NCBI GenBank assembly: GCA_030842085.1
Contig: JAUUSE010000010.1
Location: forward strand, 1 to 46,645
Direction: 5' to 3'
Source: Timburyella sp030842085
Lineage (GTDB): Bacteria; Bacillota; Clostridia; Oscillospirales; Acutalibacteraceae
DNA length: 46,645 nucleotides
Under the pieces are notes generated by a model. It was not told where the DNA came from. It was given only the letters and a program-made list of their open reading frames with translations, and ran no database searches. Position numbers and translations under genes: made by a program. Below, one piece after another: positions 33,777-42,852 of this stretch (position 1 is the first letter of the stretch; each line of letters starts with the position of its first letter).

Positions 33777-33977
33777 ATGGCTAAGAGTTCTAATAATCAG
33801 GCTTTAGTACCTGAGGCTCGTGAAGCTCTGAACCGCTTCAAGATGGAAGCTGCTAACGAGGTTGGCGTAAATCTTAAGCAGGGCTACAATGGTGATCTGA
33901 CCTCTAAGCAGGCCGGTTCAATAGGCGGACAGATGGTTAAAAAGATGATCCAGTCCTATGAAAGCAATATGAGATAA
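33777..33977 (+). CDS. Alpha/beta-type small acid-soluble spore protein
   Basis: These proteins saturate spore DNA, protect it from damage, and are degraded at germination. The 66-aa protein has both family blocks: ALNRFKMEAANEVGVNLKQG, including the GPR-protease region, and LTSKQAGSIGGQMVKKMI, the DNA-binding second half. Codon choice is biased to frequent codons, as expected for a highly expressed spore protein. AAGGAG precedes ATG 33777. I could not fit a clear sigma-G promoter by eye. It ends at a strong terminator. Confidence 0.96.
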   Translation: MAKSSNNQALVPEAREALNRFKMEAANEVGVNLKQGYNGDLTSKQAGSIGGQMVKKMIQSYESNMR

Positions 33978-33992
33978 GACCTGTATTTCAGG

Positions 33993-34025
33993 AACGCCCC
34001 GCAAAAACGGGGCGTTATTTTTATC
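33993..34025 (+). terminator. Intrinsic terminator of the SASP gene
   Basis: AACGCCCCG pairs with CGGGGCGTT around CAAAAA, followed by ATTTTTAT. It lies 15 bases after the stop codon. Confidence 0.92.
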
Positions 34026-34239
34026 TTAAAAAATTAAAATCTTAGTGTATTGCTTAATATTCTATTAGGAGTATAAAAACTAACTTAAAGGATGTAAATA
34101 TACAGAACAAAAAAGAGAAAATATATTGCCACATATTGAGATGTTAAAAAAAGAATAATTTATGAATTAATGAGCAAAATATATCAGAAGCAATGAGAGT
34201 ATAGCTTCATTGACAAAGCGTTAAAAGGAGTTGAAATAA

Positions 34240-34455
34240 ATGCTTGATAGGATATCGCTTGTTCTCGTTATAATAGGCGCCCTTAACTGGGGTAGCATAG
34301 GCCTTTTCCAGTTTGATATTGTCGGATGGCTGTTCGGCGGGCAGGGCGCTATAGTCAGCAGGATTATATACACATTAGTTGCTTTGGCAGGTGTATGGTG
34401 TATATCGTTGCTTTTCCGTCAACGAGAAGATATTGTAGAACGAGTGGAAAAGTAA
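34240..34455 (+). CDS. DUF378 membrane protein
   Basis: This 71-aa protein has two transmembrane helices (RISLVLVIIGALNWGSIGLF and ISRIIYTLVALAGVWCISLLF-like) separated by FDIVGWLFGGQGA, the DUF378 signature. The C-terminal tail is charged (RQREDIVERVEK). The function is unknown; such proteins are common in spore-formers and in stress-related contexts. AAAGGAG precedes ATG 34240. It is monocistronic, with a terminator directly after it. The 262 bp before it hold the SASP terminator and AT-rich sequence only. Confidence 0.88.
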   Translation: MLDRISLVLVIIGALNWGSIGLFQFDIVGWLFGGQGAIVSRIIYTLVALAGVWCISLLFRQREDIVERVEK

Positions 34456-34467
34456 CAAAGCATAATC

Positions 34468-34498
34468 AAAATGAGCGGGATAGTCTCCCGCTCATTTT
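34468..34498. terminator. Terminator between DUF378 and the convergent DUF4190-like gene
   Basis: AAAATGAGCGGGA pairs with TCCCGCTCATTTT around a TAGTC loop: 13 perfect pairs. The T run is short on both strands, but its position between convergent genes fits a shared terminator. Confidence 0.85.
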
Positions 34499-34576
34499 GC
34501 TATAGATTAAAAGCATTAATTTCTATAATTAAAATTGCTCAGATAACAATTTCCTAATAAAATGTATGTGTACTAT

Positions 34577-35023
34577 TTATATAGTAAGCCCATAAGTCGT
34601 TGAATAAACTTCGTTTGGATAAGCAGCGACCAATATAATAAATAATATCAAGAAAAAAGCGAATAAAGCGACTGAAAGAACTATGCCGATTATTCCCATA
34701 ATTTTACCGCTTTTAGTGCGGCTGTTAGCGCACATGAATTTTTGGGCCCTGTTTGCTTCAGCGATGGCAAGTATGCCGAAAACGATTGATATTGTAGGTG
34801 TTAAACATAAAGCAAACGCAGAAAATATAAGTGCAAGCAAGCCAAAAGTGAAAGCGTTGCTTCCCGGATATTTGCCGCCGTTGTAATTATTATAGCCATA
34901 AGGATAATAATATTGCTGATTATATGTATTATATTGATTATTTACGCCGTACTGACCGCCGTTTTGATTTATATTGCCGTATTGGTTTTGACCATTATAA
35001 CGACCGTTGTAATTATCGTTCAA
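34577..35023 (-). CDS. DUF4190-like membrane protein with Asn/Tyr/Gly-rich N terminus
   Basis: The 148-aa protein starts at TTG 35023, with GGGGGTT 7 bases upstream. Residues 1-55 are low complexity, dominated by Asn, Tyr, Gly and Gln (YNGRYNGQNQYGN, NQQYYYPYGYNNYN). Two membrane segments follow: NAFTFGLLALIFSAFALCLTP-like, with FGILAIAEANRAQ, and KIMGIIGIVLSVALFAFFLILFIILVAAY, the arrangement of DUF4190 proteins. The low-complexity part should face the cytoplasm and resembles phase-separating or self-associating tails. The function is unknown. It is a single gene. Confidence 0.75.
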   Translation of the reverse strand: MNDNYNGRYNGQNQYGNINQNGGQYGVNNQYNTYNQQYYYPYGYNNYNGGKYPGSNAFTFGLLALIFSAFALCLTPTISIVFGILAIAEANRAQKFMCANSRTKSGKIMGIIGIVLSVALFAFFLILFIILVAAYPNEVYSTTYGLTI

Positions 35024-35204
35024 GTTGGTTAACCCCCATTAATTTGACAATTATTTTATAATAATATCATTTTTGCATATCTTTATCAACAAATTTTAAC
35101 AGATATTTTTTATGATATTAAGCTTTTGGCTTTCATTGCGAAGCATTTAATTTTTAAAATTGGATGTCCCAAAAATAAAGGTGATTGGCAGTTAATCTAT
35201 TGTC

Positions 35205-35233
35205 TTGAATAAGGAATAAATTAGTGTTAAAAT
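35205..35233 (+). promoter_or_regulatory. Sigma-A promoter of recJ-rel
   Basis: TTGAAT, 17 bases, TAAAAT, ending 28 bases before the recJ start codon. The leader is short. Confidence 0.7.
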
Positions 35234-35260
35234 ATTTAATTAGAGTAGAGGAGTGGTGTT

Positions 35261-37324
35261 ATGGCCCGCAAAAGATGGAATATAGCAGCTACAGATAAGC
35301 AGCAGGCGCTGCAGCTCGCTGAAAGCTGCGGGATAGATCCATTTATTGCCATAATACTAATGGCGCGGGGCTGCAGCTCGCCGGATGCTGTAAAGAGCTT
35401 TTTTACCGGCAGCAAATGTCTTGCCTCTCCGTTTGAGCTCAAAGATATGGACCGCGCTGTTTCGAGAATACAGCGCGCAATTGATGAATTTGAAAGAATA
35501 ACTATTTACGGCGACTATGACGCCGACGGCATAACATCCACGGCGCTGCTGTATTCCTATTTAACAAGTGTTGGCGCCGATGTATCATATTATATTCCCG
35601 AGAGGGAAGAGGGGTATGGCCTAAGCAGAGACGCAATAGATAAAATTAAGGAGCAGGGCACTTCTTTAATAATAACGGTGGATAATGGAATAGTTGCTGC
35701 CGATGAAATAGCATATGCAAATGGACTTGGGATAGAAACGGTCGTCACCGACCATCATTTGCCGGGTGAAGTATTGCCACCGGCAAAAGCGGTTGTGGAT
35801 GCACACCGCAGTGACTGTACATCGCATTTTAAGGGGCTCGCCGGGGTTGGAGTGGCATACAAGCTTGTCTGTGCTATTGAAGGCTGCGGTTGCGACGAGC
35901 TGCTGGACGAATATGCCGATTTAGTGGCAATAGGCACAATAGCCGACGTAATGCCGCTGTATGACGAGAACAGAGTGTTTGTGAAAGCCGGAATAAATCT
36001 TATTCAAAACGCGCCGCGCATGGGTGTAGCCGCCCTGCTGTCGGCGGCGGGAATAAAGGCGTCGGATATAGACTCAGAAAACATATCATATTACATAGCG
36101 CCGCGCATAAACGCCGCCAGCCGAATGGGAAAGGCGTCGCGGGCGGTAAGTCTGCTGCTCTCTGAAACGGAAGACGAGGCAATGCAGCTGTCTGAGGAAT
36201 TATGCAGCGATAATACCAGCCGCAAGCGCTTTGAGCAGGAAGTATCCGCTGAGGCAATAAGGCAGATAGAAGAAAAAAAGCTGTACACAGACAGAATTAT
36301 AGTGGTGTCCGGCAATGGCTGGCCGCACGGAGTAGTAGGAATAGCCGCCTCGCGTATTATGGAAAAATATGGTAGACCAGCTGTAATATTTTCTGTTGAG
36401 AATGGTGAGGCGGTCGGTTCCGGCCGCAGCATGAAAGGTTTTAATCTGCACCAATGCATATCAAGCTGCGGAGATTTGCTGCTTAAATTCGGCGGGCACG
36501 AGCTTGCCGCCGGCGTTACTATAAAAGAGGATGATATAGACGAGTTTAGACGCAGAGTAAACGAATATGCCAAAAATAATTCAAAAATAATGCCGTTTGC
36601 CTGCATAGATATAGACTGTAAGCTTAATCCCGCCGGCGTCGGCCTTGAAACGGTAGAGGCGATGAAGCCGCTGGAACCGTTCGGAAGCTCGAACAAACGC
36701 CCAATTTTCGGATTTTTTGACGTTAAACTTGAAAGGATTACGCCGTCGTCCGACAAAAAGCATTTAAGGCTTACGTTTTCGAGAGGAAGTACGTCATTTA
36801 GCCTTATGAAGTTTTCTACAACTGCTGATGAGTTTAAATTTCTTCCCGGCGACAGGCTGGACTTGGCCGTTACGCTTGCTGAAAATTTATATAACGGCAA
36901 TAGATATTTAAGAATAAATCTTGTAGATATGCGTCCTGCAGGGATTGATTATGATGAATATCTGCGTCAAATAAGAGTGTATGAGTGCTTAAACCGCGGT
37001 GAGGATGACATTGATATAAGCGCCAGCTGTATACCTGACAGGGACACACTGGCGAGCATATATCGTTACATAAGGTCAAACGGCGAAATTTGCTGCGACG
37101 ACGACAGCATATCTTTACGGCTCGGCATGGCGGAGAGCTACTGTAAAGTGATGCTTGCGCTGGACATAATGAGCGAATTGGGATTAATAGAGGTCAGCCG
37201 AGTAAATGGGCTTATTAAGGCAAATATTATTAATATAAACGGCAAGGTAAATATAGACGAATCTGTTCTTATGAAAAGAGTAAAGGCGATTAATGAAGCA
37301 AAGGAGAAGCAGGCCGCCGTATGA
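35261..37324 (+). CDS. recJ: Single-stranded-DNA-specific exonuclease RecJ
   Basis: RecJ is a 5'-3' single-strand exonuclease used in recombination, mismatch and base-excision repair. The 687-aa protein has the DHH phosphoesterase motifs IYGDYDADG (82-90), TVDNG (139-143) and VTDHH (162-166). Later come the DHHA1 segment GSGRSMKGFNLHQC and GGHELAAGVTI, then an OB-fold region and a C-terminal extension, normal for Firmicutes. GAGGAG precedes ATG 35261. Its TGA overlaps the rel ATG (ATGA), so the two are translationally coupled. Confidence 0.95.
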   Translation: MARKRWNIAATDKQQALQLAESCGIDPFIAIILMARGCSSPDAVKSFFTGSKCLASPFELKDMDRAVSRIQRAIDEFERITIYGDYDADGITSTALLYSYLTSVGADVSYYIPEREEGYGLSRDAIDKIKEQGTSLIITVDNGIVAADEIAYANGLGIETVVTDHHLPGEVLPPAKAVVDAHRSDCTSHFKGLAGVGVAYKLVCAIEGCGCDELLDEYADLVAIGTIADVMPLYDENRVFVKAGINLIQNAPRMGVAALLSAAGIKASDIDSENISYYIAPRINAASRMGKASRAVSLLLSETEDEAMQLSEELCSDNTSRKRFEQEVSAEAIRQIEEKKLYTDRIIVVSGNGWPHGVVGIAASRIMEKYGRPAVIFSVENGEAVGSGRSMKGFNLHQCISSCGDLLLKFGGHELAAGVTIKEDDIDEFRRRVNEYAKNNSKIMPFACIDIDCKLNPAGVGLETVEAMKPLEPFGSSNKRPIFGFFDVKLERITPSSDKKHLRLTFSRGSTSFSLMKFSTTADEFKFLPGDRLDLAVTLAENLYNGNRYLRINLVDMRPAGIDYDEYLRQIRVYECLNRGEDDIDISASCIPDRDTLASIYRYIRSNGEICCDDDSISLRLGMAESYCKVMLALDIMSELGLIEVSRVNGLIKANIININGKVNIDESVLMKRVKAINEAKEKQAAV

Positions 37325-39516
37325 GCGAAAATGTATCTAGAAAGGAAAAGTACGAAAATTTCATAAAAATGATAAAGGACAGCGGCGTAAACTACGACAT
37401 AGACAAAATCAGCCGTGCCTATAAGCTGTGCGAGCAGGCGCATGAGGGACAATTCCGTTCATCGGGCGAGCCGTTTTTTTATCATCCGGTGGCGGTTGCT
37501 ACTATTTTGTTTGAGCTTGGCATGGACAGCGACACGCTTTCGGCGGCGCTACTGCACGACGTTGTCGAGGATACCGACGTAACCATTGAGGAGATAGAAA
37601 AGCAGTTTGGCTCAGACGTTGCGATGCTTGTCAACGGCGTCACAAAGGTTACGCAGATAGGTAAGCTCCCGTCGCGGGAGGAAGAGCAGGCGGAGAACAT
37701 ACGGCGCATGCTGCTGGCAATGTCGGAGGATATACGAGTAATAATAATAAAACTTGCCGACAGGCTGCACAACATGCGCACCATAGATTGCCGTCCCCAG
37801 AAAAATCAGCTTGACAATTCACTGGAAACGCTGGAGGTTTATGCGCCAATAGCACACCGGCTCGGTATCCGCACAGTGAAAGAAGAGCTGGAGGATTTAG
37901 CCATTAAGCATCTTGACCCAGTGGGATATAAGGAAATAGAGGACTCGCTGCAGTCGGTTAAGGAGTACCGTCAGCAATTTTTGGAGAAAATCAAGACAAA
38001 AATAAAAAATAGGCTTCAGGACATAGTTCCCAACGCCCATATTGAGGGCAGGGTAAAGTCGATACACGGAATATATCGCAAGATGTATATGCAAGGCAAG
38101 AGCTTTGACGAAATATATGATATATACGCCGTGAGAATTATAGTCGACACACTAAACGACTGTTATAACGTGCTGGGCATTGTACATGACATATTCCGGC
38201 CGCTTCCGGGACGATTTAAGGACTATATATCTACTCCAAAGCCGAATATGTACCAGTCGCTTCATACTACTGTGCTTGACAGAGAGGGTGTGCCCTTTGA
38301 GGTGCAGATACGCACATGGGAAATGCACCGCACAGCCGAGCTCGGTATAGCGGCGCACTGGAAGTACAAAGAGAACATAGATAAATCCGACAAAAGGATG
38401 GAGGAGCGTCTTGCGTGGATAAGGCAGCTGCTCGACGCACAGAAAGAAAGCGACGACGTTGAAGAGATAGTCCGCAGTATAAAGACAGATTTAAGCCAGG
38501 AGGATGTTTTTGCCATTACTCCAAAGGGCGACGTCATAAATCTGCCGGCCGGCTCGACGGTGATAGATTTTGCATATGCAATACATTCGGCGGTTGGCAA
38601 CAGCATGATAGGCGCAAAGGTCGACGGCAGGATAGTTCCGCTTAACCATGTGGTGCAGACGGGCGACGTCATAGAAATAATCACCACTTCGGCGCCGGGC
38701 CACGGCCCCAGCCGCGACTGGCTTAAGATGGTAAAGTCAAGTGAAGCCCGCAGCAAGATACGCGCATGGTTTAAAAAGGAAAAACGTGCTGAAAATATCG
38801 AAACCGGCCGCGCCGAGCTTGAAAGAGAGTTTAAGCGCAACAATATAGCCTTAAGCGGAGAAGCGGCAGAAGAATTTCTGCAAAAAATAGCCGAACGGCT
38901 TCATTGCAACTCGGTGGATGATATGTATGCGGCGATAGGCTACGGCGGCATATCAATACAGGGCATTATTCCGCGTATTAAGGAAGAATATAATAAGAGG
39001 GTAAAAGCTGCGCCATCAGTAGACGTTTCAAAGTACGTAGTGTCTCAGCGCAAGACGTCAACCGACGGCGTAATTGTAGAGGGTATAGATAATTGCCTGA
39101 TTAAGCTGTCACGCTGCTGCGACCCGCTGCCCGGCGATGACATTATAGGATTTATAACAAGAGGCCACGGTGTATCAATACACAAGACAGACTGTACCAA
39201 TGTGCCAAAAGACATATCAAAATCCTTTGAGCCGGAAAGATGGGTAAAGGCATATTGGGATACAAATGCTAAGGAGTCGTTCAAGTCCACCATTACGATA
39301 TTGGCGATAGACCGTCCTGCGCTGCTGGCCGATGTCACAATAGCGCTGGCGAATATGAGGGTGGCTATTCATGCGATAAATGCTCGCGAGCTTAAGGGCG
39401 GCAACTGTCAGATAGTGATTACCGTCAGCATAGAAAACCTGCAACATCTTCAAAATATAATTGGCGCCATGCAGAAAGTAAACGGCGTAATAAGTGTTGA
39501 GCGCTCGGCGCAGTAG
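37321..39516 (+). CDS. rel: Bifunctional (p)ppGpp synthetase/hydrolase Rel
   Basis: Rel makes and degrades the alarmone (p)ppGpp in the stringent response. The 731-aa protein has four regions in order. The HD hydrolase domain keeps H55, H79-D80, E83-D84 and the LADRLHNMRTID helix, so hydrolysis should be active. The synthetase domain contains RFKDYISTPKPNMYQSLHTTV. The TGS domain contains VFAITPKGDVINLPAGSTVIDFAYAIH. The C-terminal zinc-finger-like region has LSRCCDPLPGDDIIGF and the ACT domain has ITILAIDRPALLADVTIALA. It overlaps recJ by four bases. Gene order recJ-rel-dtd is common in Firmicutes. Confidence 0.96.
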   Translation: MSENVSRKEKYENFIKMIKDSGVNYDIDKISRAYKLCEQAHEGQFRSSGEPFFYHPVAVATILFELGMDSDTLSAALLHDVVEDTDVTIEEIEKQFGSDVAMLVNGVTKVTQIGKLPSREEEQAENIRRMLLAMSEDIRVIIIKLADRLHNMRTIDCRPQKNQLDNSLETLEVYAPIAHRLGIRTVKEELEDLAIKHLDPVGYKEIEDSLQSVKEYRQQFLEKIKTKIKNRLQDIVPNAHIEGRVKSIHGIYRKMYMQGKSFDEIYDIYAVRIIVDTLNDCYNVLGIVHDIFRPLPGRFKDYISTPKPNMYQSLHTTVLDREGVPFEVQIRTWEMHRTAELGIAAHWKYKENIDKSDKRMEERLAWIRQLLDAQKESDDVEEIVRSIKTDLSQEDVFAITPKGDVINLPAGSTVIDFAYAIHSAVGNSMIGAKVDGRIVPLNHVVQTGDVIEIITTSAPGHGPSRDWLKMVKSSEARSKIRAWFKKEKRAENIETGRAELEREFKRNNIALSGEAAEEFLQKIAERLHCNSVDDMYAAIGYGGISIQGIIPRIKEEYNKRVKAAPSVDVSKYVVSQRKTSTDGVIVEGIDNCLIKLSRCCDPLPGDDIIGFITRGHGVSIHKTDCTNVPKDISKSFEPERWVKAYWDTNAKESFKSTITILAIDRPALLADVTIALANMRVAIHAINARELKGGNCQIVITVSIENLQHLQNIIGAMQKVNGVISVERSAQ

Positions 39517-39824
39517 GGGACTTATCTCCTCTTATTCCGGATGTATTTTGTAGTTTTTGCCGTGCTGTCGTCCCTTTATCAGCCATAGTTCTGAATTTTT
39601 TAGAGGCTGAGGCGGTAATATCTATGCTGTAAAGGCTATATTGACCGTTGTTTGCGATGGCAAGCATATGCCGCATGCGTCGAGAATGCTTATAGCGGCA
39701 AAGATGAGCGACATGAACAAATCCGGGAACAAATCCACTTTTTTAATCAGTGAAGATTTAAAAGATTTGAATACACATCCGGCATATTATTTTAGTATTA
39801 AAAAAATATTACATTGGAGGAAAA
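39517..39824. other. Spacer between rel and dtd
   Basis: I see no gene, terminator or RNA motif in these 308 bp. A short direct repeat AACAAATCC occurs twice at about 39716-39736. A longer in-frame ORF that reads through into the dtd region in another frame is a shadow. Confidence 0.5.
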
Positions 39825-40262
39825 ATGAAAGCGGTAGTACAAAGAGTATTAAGCTCATCGGTGACAATAGACGGCGAGACTGTATCAGAAATAGGCAAGG
39901 GCATAACGGCGCTTATAGCGGTAGAGGCGGGCGACGGCGATGCACAGATATCGAAAATGGCGGAAAAGCTTGTTATGCTGCGGATTTTTGAGGATGACGC
40001 GGGAAAAATGAATAAATCCCTGCTTGATATAGGCGGCGAGGTTTTGGCAGTGTCAAATTTCACGGTTGCCGGAGACTGCTCAAAGGGCAAACGCCCATCA
40101 TACATATCTGCTGAACGCCCCGAAAGGGCTGCACCGATTTTTGACGAGCTTTTAAAACGGATTTCTGATTTCGGCGTCAATGTTAAAACCGGCTGCTTTG
40201 GTGCGGATATGAAAGTGAGCATTGAAAACGACGGACCTGTAACAGTAATCGTTGAAACTTAA
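39825..40262 (+). CDS. dtd: D-aminoacyl-tRNA deacylase
   Basis: Dtd removes D-amino acids and glycine mischarged on tRNA, acting on the ester bond as a dimer. The 145-aa protein is full length. The usual SQFTL motif is SNFTV here (residues 77-81), keeping T80 but replacing Gln with Asn. The cross-subunit Gly-cisPro motif is intact (NDGPVTV, G137-P138). VVQRV at the start and SYISAERPERA in the middle also match. TGGAGG precedes ATG 39825. It lies downstream of rel in the common Firmicutes order, though 308 bp apart. Confidence 0.94.
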   Translation: MKAVVQRVLSSSVTIDGETVSEIGKGITALIAVEAGDGDAQISKMAEKLVMLRIFEDDAGKMNKSLLDIGGEVLAVSNFTVAGDCSKGKRPSYISAERPERAAPIFDELLKRISDFGVNVKTGCFGADMKVSIENDGPVTVIVET

Positions 40263-40329
40263 TTTAATTAAACAAGTCGGGTTTCTTTTTATAATTATCA
40301 AAACAAATTGCATTTAAAAATGATTTTGG

Positions 40330-40360
40330 GGCGGTTAACTTAAATAAAGCATTAACCGCC
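40330..40360 (+). terminator. Hairpin, possible weak terminator after dtd
   Basis: GGCGGTTAA pairs with TTAACCGCC across 13 bases, followed by TAATTTATT instead of a pure T run. It is about 70 bases after the dtd stop codon. Confidence 0.45.
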
Positions 40361-40491
40361 TAATTTATTAATATATAATCATTTTACTTTAAATAAACAC
40401 ACAGTTCATAAATCATGAATATAATATACTTTGGAAAAGATTGGAAAGCAATTTTATAAGCTTTAGGGTAAACGGCTTTAAGGAGAATTTT

Positions 40492-41124
40492 ATGGAAGTT
40501 AAATGCATAGTAACTCATATGCTTGAATCAAACTGCTATATAATAAGCAGCGGCGGCGAGGCAGCGGTAATAGACCCGGGTGAATATACCGCCGAGCTTG
40601 ATAAAGCGTTAGAGAATATAAATTACAGCCTTAAATATATTTTGCTTACGCATACGCACTTTGATCACATGTCCGGCGCCTTGCAGGTGAAGGATAAGAC
40701 CGGCGCATCCCTTTGTGTGCATGAGCTTGATGTAGCGGGTCTTACCGATTATAATTTAAATCTCGGCTATTCAGGTATGAAATTCTGCAAATCGGCCGAT
40801 ATAGCGCTTAAGGACGGTCAAAAACTTCGGCTGGGCAGTGAGGACATAACTGTGATGCACACTCCGGGGCATACGGCCGGCGGCGTGTGCTATATAACTG
40901 GAAACATGATATTTACCGGCGATACTCTTTTTGCAGGGACAATAGGCCGCACCGATTTTCCGGGCGGAAGCTACGGCGATATAATAGCTTCTCTGAGAAA
41001 AATAGATGAACTCGGCGGCGATTTCATAATTTATCCCGGACACGGTCCGGCCACTACATTAAAGGCCGAGCGCGAAAATAACGTTTATATGGGGCATATG
41101 GATAATGATTCATATTTTATGTGA
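40492..41124 (+). CDS. MBL-fold metallo-hydrolase (glyoxalase II-like)
   Basis: The 210-aa protein has the metallo-beta-lactamase fold metal motifs: HTHFDH (54-59), then HTPGHTAGG, FTGDTLFAGTIGRTD and YPGHGPAT. This is the pattern of the glyoxalase II-like YqgX/GloB group of small hydrolases; the true substrate is unknown. I chose ATG 40492 because AAGGAG lies 7 bases upstream; an in-frame ATG-less extension to 40441 has no site. Its last 20 bases overlap hemZ, so expression is coupled, an arrangement frequent in Clostridia. Confidence 0.9.
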   Translation: MEVKCIVTHMLESNCYIISSGGEAAVIDPGEYTAELDKALENINYSLKYILLTHTHFDHMSGALQVKDKTGASLCVHELDVAGLTDYNLNLGYSGMKFCKSADIALKDGQKLRLGSEDITVMHTPGHTAGGVCYITGNMIFTGDTLFAGTIGRTDFPGGSYGDIIASLRKIDELGGDFIIYPGHGPATTLKAERENNVYMGHMDNDSYFM

Positions 41125-42538
41125 TGAAAAGTATAAATACGATGCAGTAAGCATATTCCAGCTTTTTATTCCGTATGAAAAGCCGGACTTTTTGCCGCCT
41201 GAAACAGATATAAATAATATAGACGGCGATTATATAGCTCTTTACTCATCTGACGGCAGGGCAGAAGCAGAGGTATCGCTTGGCGGCAAAAAGTCATCAT
41301 ACGCTGACAGTGCCGCCGATGGATTAAAGCATGGATTTGCCCGCGCCATTTACAGCTGCTTTGCAGATATAACGGGTCTTACTCCCGGCTGGGGTATACT
41401 TACCGGTGTGCGTCCGGCAAAGCTTATGCGCCGCCTGCTTGACACCGAGGGCGAGCAGCGCGCCTCTGAGATTATGCGTAAGGATATGCTGGTAAGCGAT
41501 AAAAAGCTTACGCTTTGCCGCAGTGTTGCTGAAAATGAGGGGAGAATAACCTCGCTTTCAAAGCCTAATTCTTACAGCCTTTATGTTTCAATTCCTTTCT
41601 GTCCGACGAAATGCTCATACTGCTCTTTTGTGTCAAACACAATACAGCAGGCGGGACACCTTATTCCGGATTATTTGGAAAAGCTCTGCGAAGAGCTTGA
41701 GGCTGTTGCTGAAGCTCCGGCAAAGCTGGGGCTAAAATTAGAAACAATATATATTGGCGGCGGTACTCCCGGTGTGCTGACGGCTGAGCAGCTTGATGCT
41801 TTAATGGGCAAAATATCCGCCTGCTTTGATATATCTTCAGCGAGGGAATATACAGTAGAGCTTGGCCGGCCGGATGTTGTTGCGCCGGAAAAGCTTCAGG
41901 CGGTGAAAGAAAACGGCGCTGGCCGAGTAAGTATAAATCCGCAGACAATGAATGCGGACATACTGCAAAATATCGGCCGCAGGCATACTCCGCAGCAAAC
42001 GGTCGATGCGTTTAATGCCGCGTGCAGTATTGGGCTTGCCGTTAATATGGATTTAATAGCCGGGCTTCCGAACGAATTGTTTGACAGCTTTAAAAACAGC
42101 ATTGATACACTTATTTCCCTAAGCCCTGAAAATATAACGGTACATACATTAGCTCTCAAGCGTGCGGCGGGGCTGGATTATAAATATGGGACCTATGAAG
42201 CCGACGCCGTTGGCAAAATGGTCGATTATGCATACAGCTCTGTGACGTGCGCCGGATATGAGCCATACTATATGTATCGGCAGAAGCGCTCTCCGGGCAA
42301 CCATGAAAATGTAGGCTATGCAAAGTCCGGGTTTGAGAGCTTATACAATGTATTTATAATGGATGAAACGCATACAATATTAGGCGCCGGCGCCGGTGCC
42401 GTAACAAAGCTTGTGTCGGACGGCGGCAAAAACATAGAGCGGGTGTTCAATTTCAAATATCCTTATGAATACATAAGCAGATTTAATGAACTTATTGAAA
42501 GAAAATCAAGTGTAACTAAATTTTATAATAAGTCTTAA
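41105..42538 (+). CDS. hemZ: HemZ-type radical SAM protein (coproporphyrinogen dehydrogenase-like)
   Basis: The 477-aa protein has a HemZ-specific N-terminal domain (about 1-155, with GWGILTGVRPAKLMRR). The radical SAM core follows, with the 4Fe-4S motif C166-P-T-K-C170-S-Y-C173, the SAM-contact IYIGGGTPGVL, and VSINPQTMNADILQNIGRRHT. HemZ is described as an oxygen-independent coproporphyrinogen III dehydrogenase, but clostridial members often occur without other haem genes, as in this window, so the true substrate may differ. It starts inside the MBL-hydrolase gene. No terminator is obvious after it. Confidence 0.9.
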   Translation: MIHILCDEKYKYDAVSIFQLFIPYEKPDFLPPETDINNIDGDYIALYSSDGRAEAEVSLGGKKSSYADSAADGLKHGFARAIYSCFADITGLTPGWGILTGVRPAKLMRRLLDTEGEQRASEIMRKDMLVSDKKLTLCRSVAENEGRITSLSKPNSYSLYVSIPFCPTKCSYCSFVSNTIQQAGHLIPDYLEKLCEELEAVAEAPAKLGLKLETIYIGGGTPGVLTAEQLDALMGKISACFDISSAREYTVELGRPDVVAPEKLQAVKENGAGRVSINPQTMNADILQNIGRRHTPQQTVDAFNAACSIGLAVNMDLIAGLPNELFDSFKNSIDTLISLSPENITVHTLALKRAAGLDYKYGTYEADAVGKMVDYAYSSVTCAGYEPYYMYRQKRSPGNHENVGYAKSGFESLYNVFIMDETHTILGAGAGAVTKLVSDGGKNIERVFNFKYPYEYISRFNELIERKSSVTKFYNKS

Positions 42539-42852
42539 CAAAAGCCTGTATTACTCTGATTTTATATAATTTTTCTTTTTACAATATCTTAAATCTAAAA
42601 TATAATATCGCAGGATGCGCCTTTGCAAAATGGCAAAGTTTATGCACAAGTCTGAATATATACGCTGCGGCGGGCAGATTGTCGGCGGCAAATCCTGCGA
42701 AAGCGGATTTAGGCAGATGCAGATGTATAATTTTAGAACCTGCGCATCAAAATTGAGTATAAGGATAAAATAAACCAGCATAGGTTTACAAGTATTTATT
42801 TTAATCGTTATTAATATTATGAGAAACCAAACTGAATAACGAAGGTGATAAT
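42539..42852. other. Spacer upstream of the uridine kinase-like gene, with small hairpins
   Basis: No gene is supported. Two short stems are visible: CTTTGC/GCAAAG (42621-42638) and AAATCC/GGATTT (42690-42710). Neither has a T run. I recognise no riboswitch family. Confidence 0.4.

Noticed and set aside
36091..36900. 269-aa minus-strand ORF within recJ
   Set aside because: Antisense shadow of a well-conserved gene, serine-rich as typical of such frames.
42551..42781. 76-aa minus-strand ORF between hemZ and the uridine kinase-like gene
   Set aside because: Unusual composition, no good ribosome-binding site and no recognisable family.
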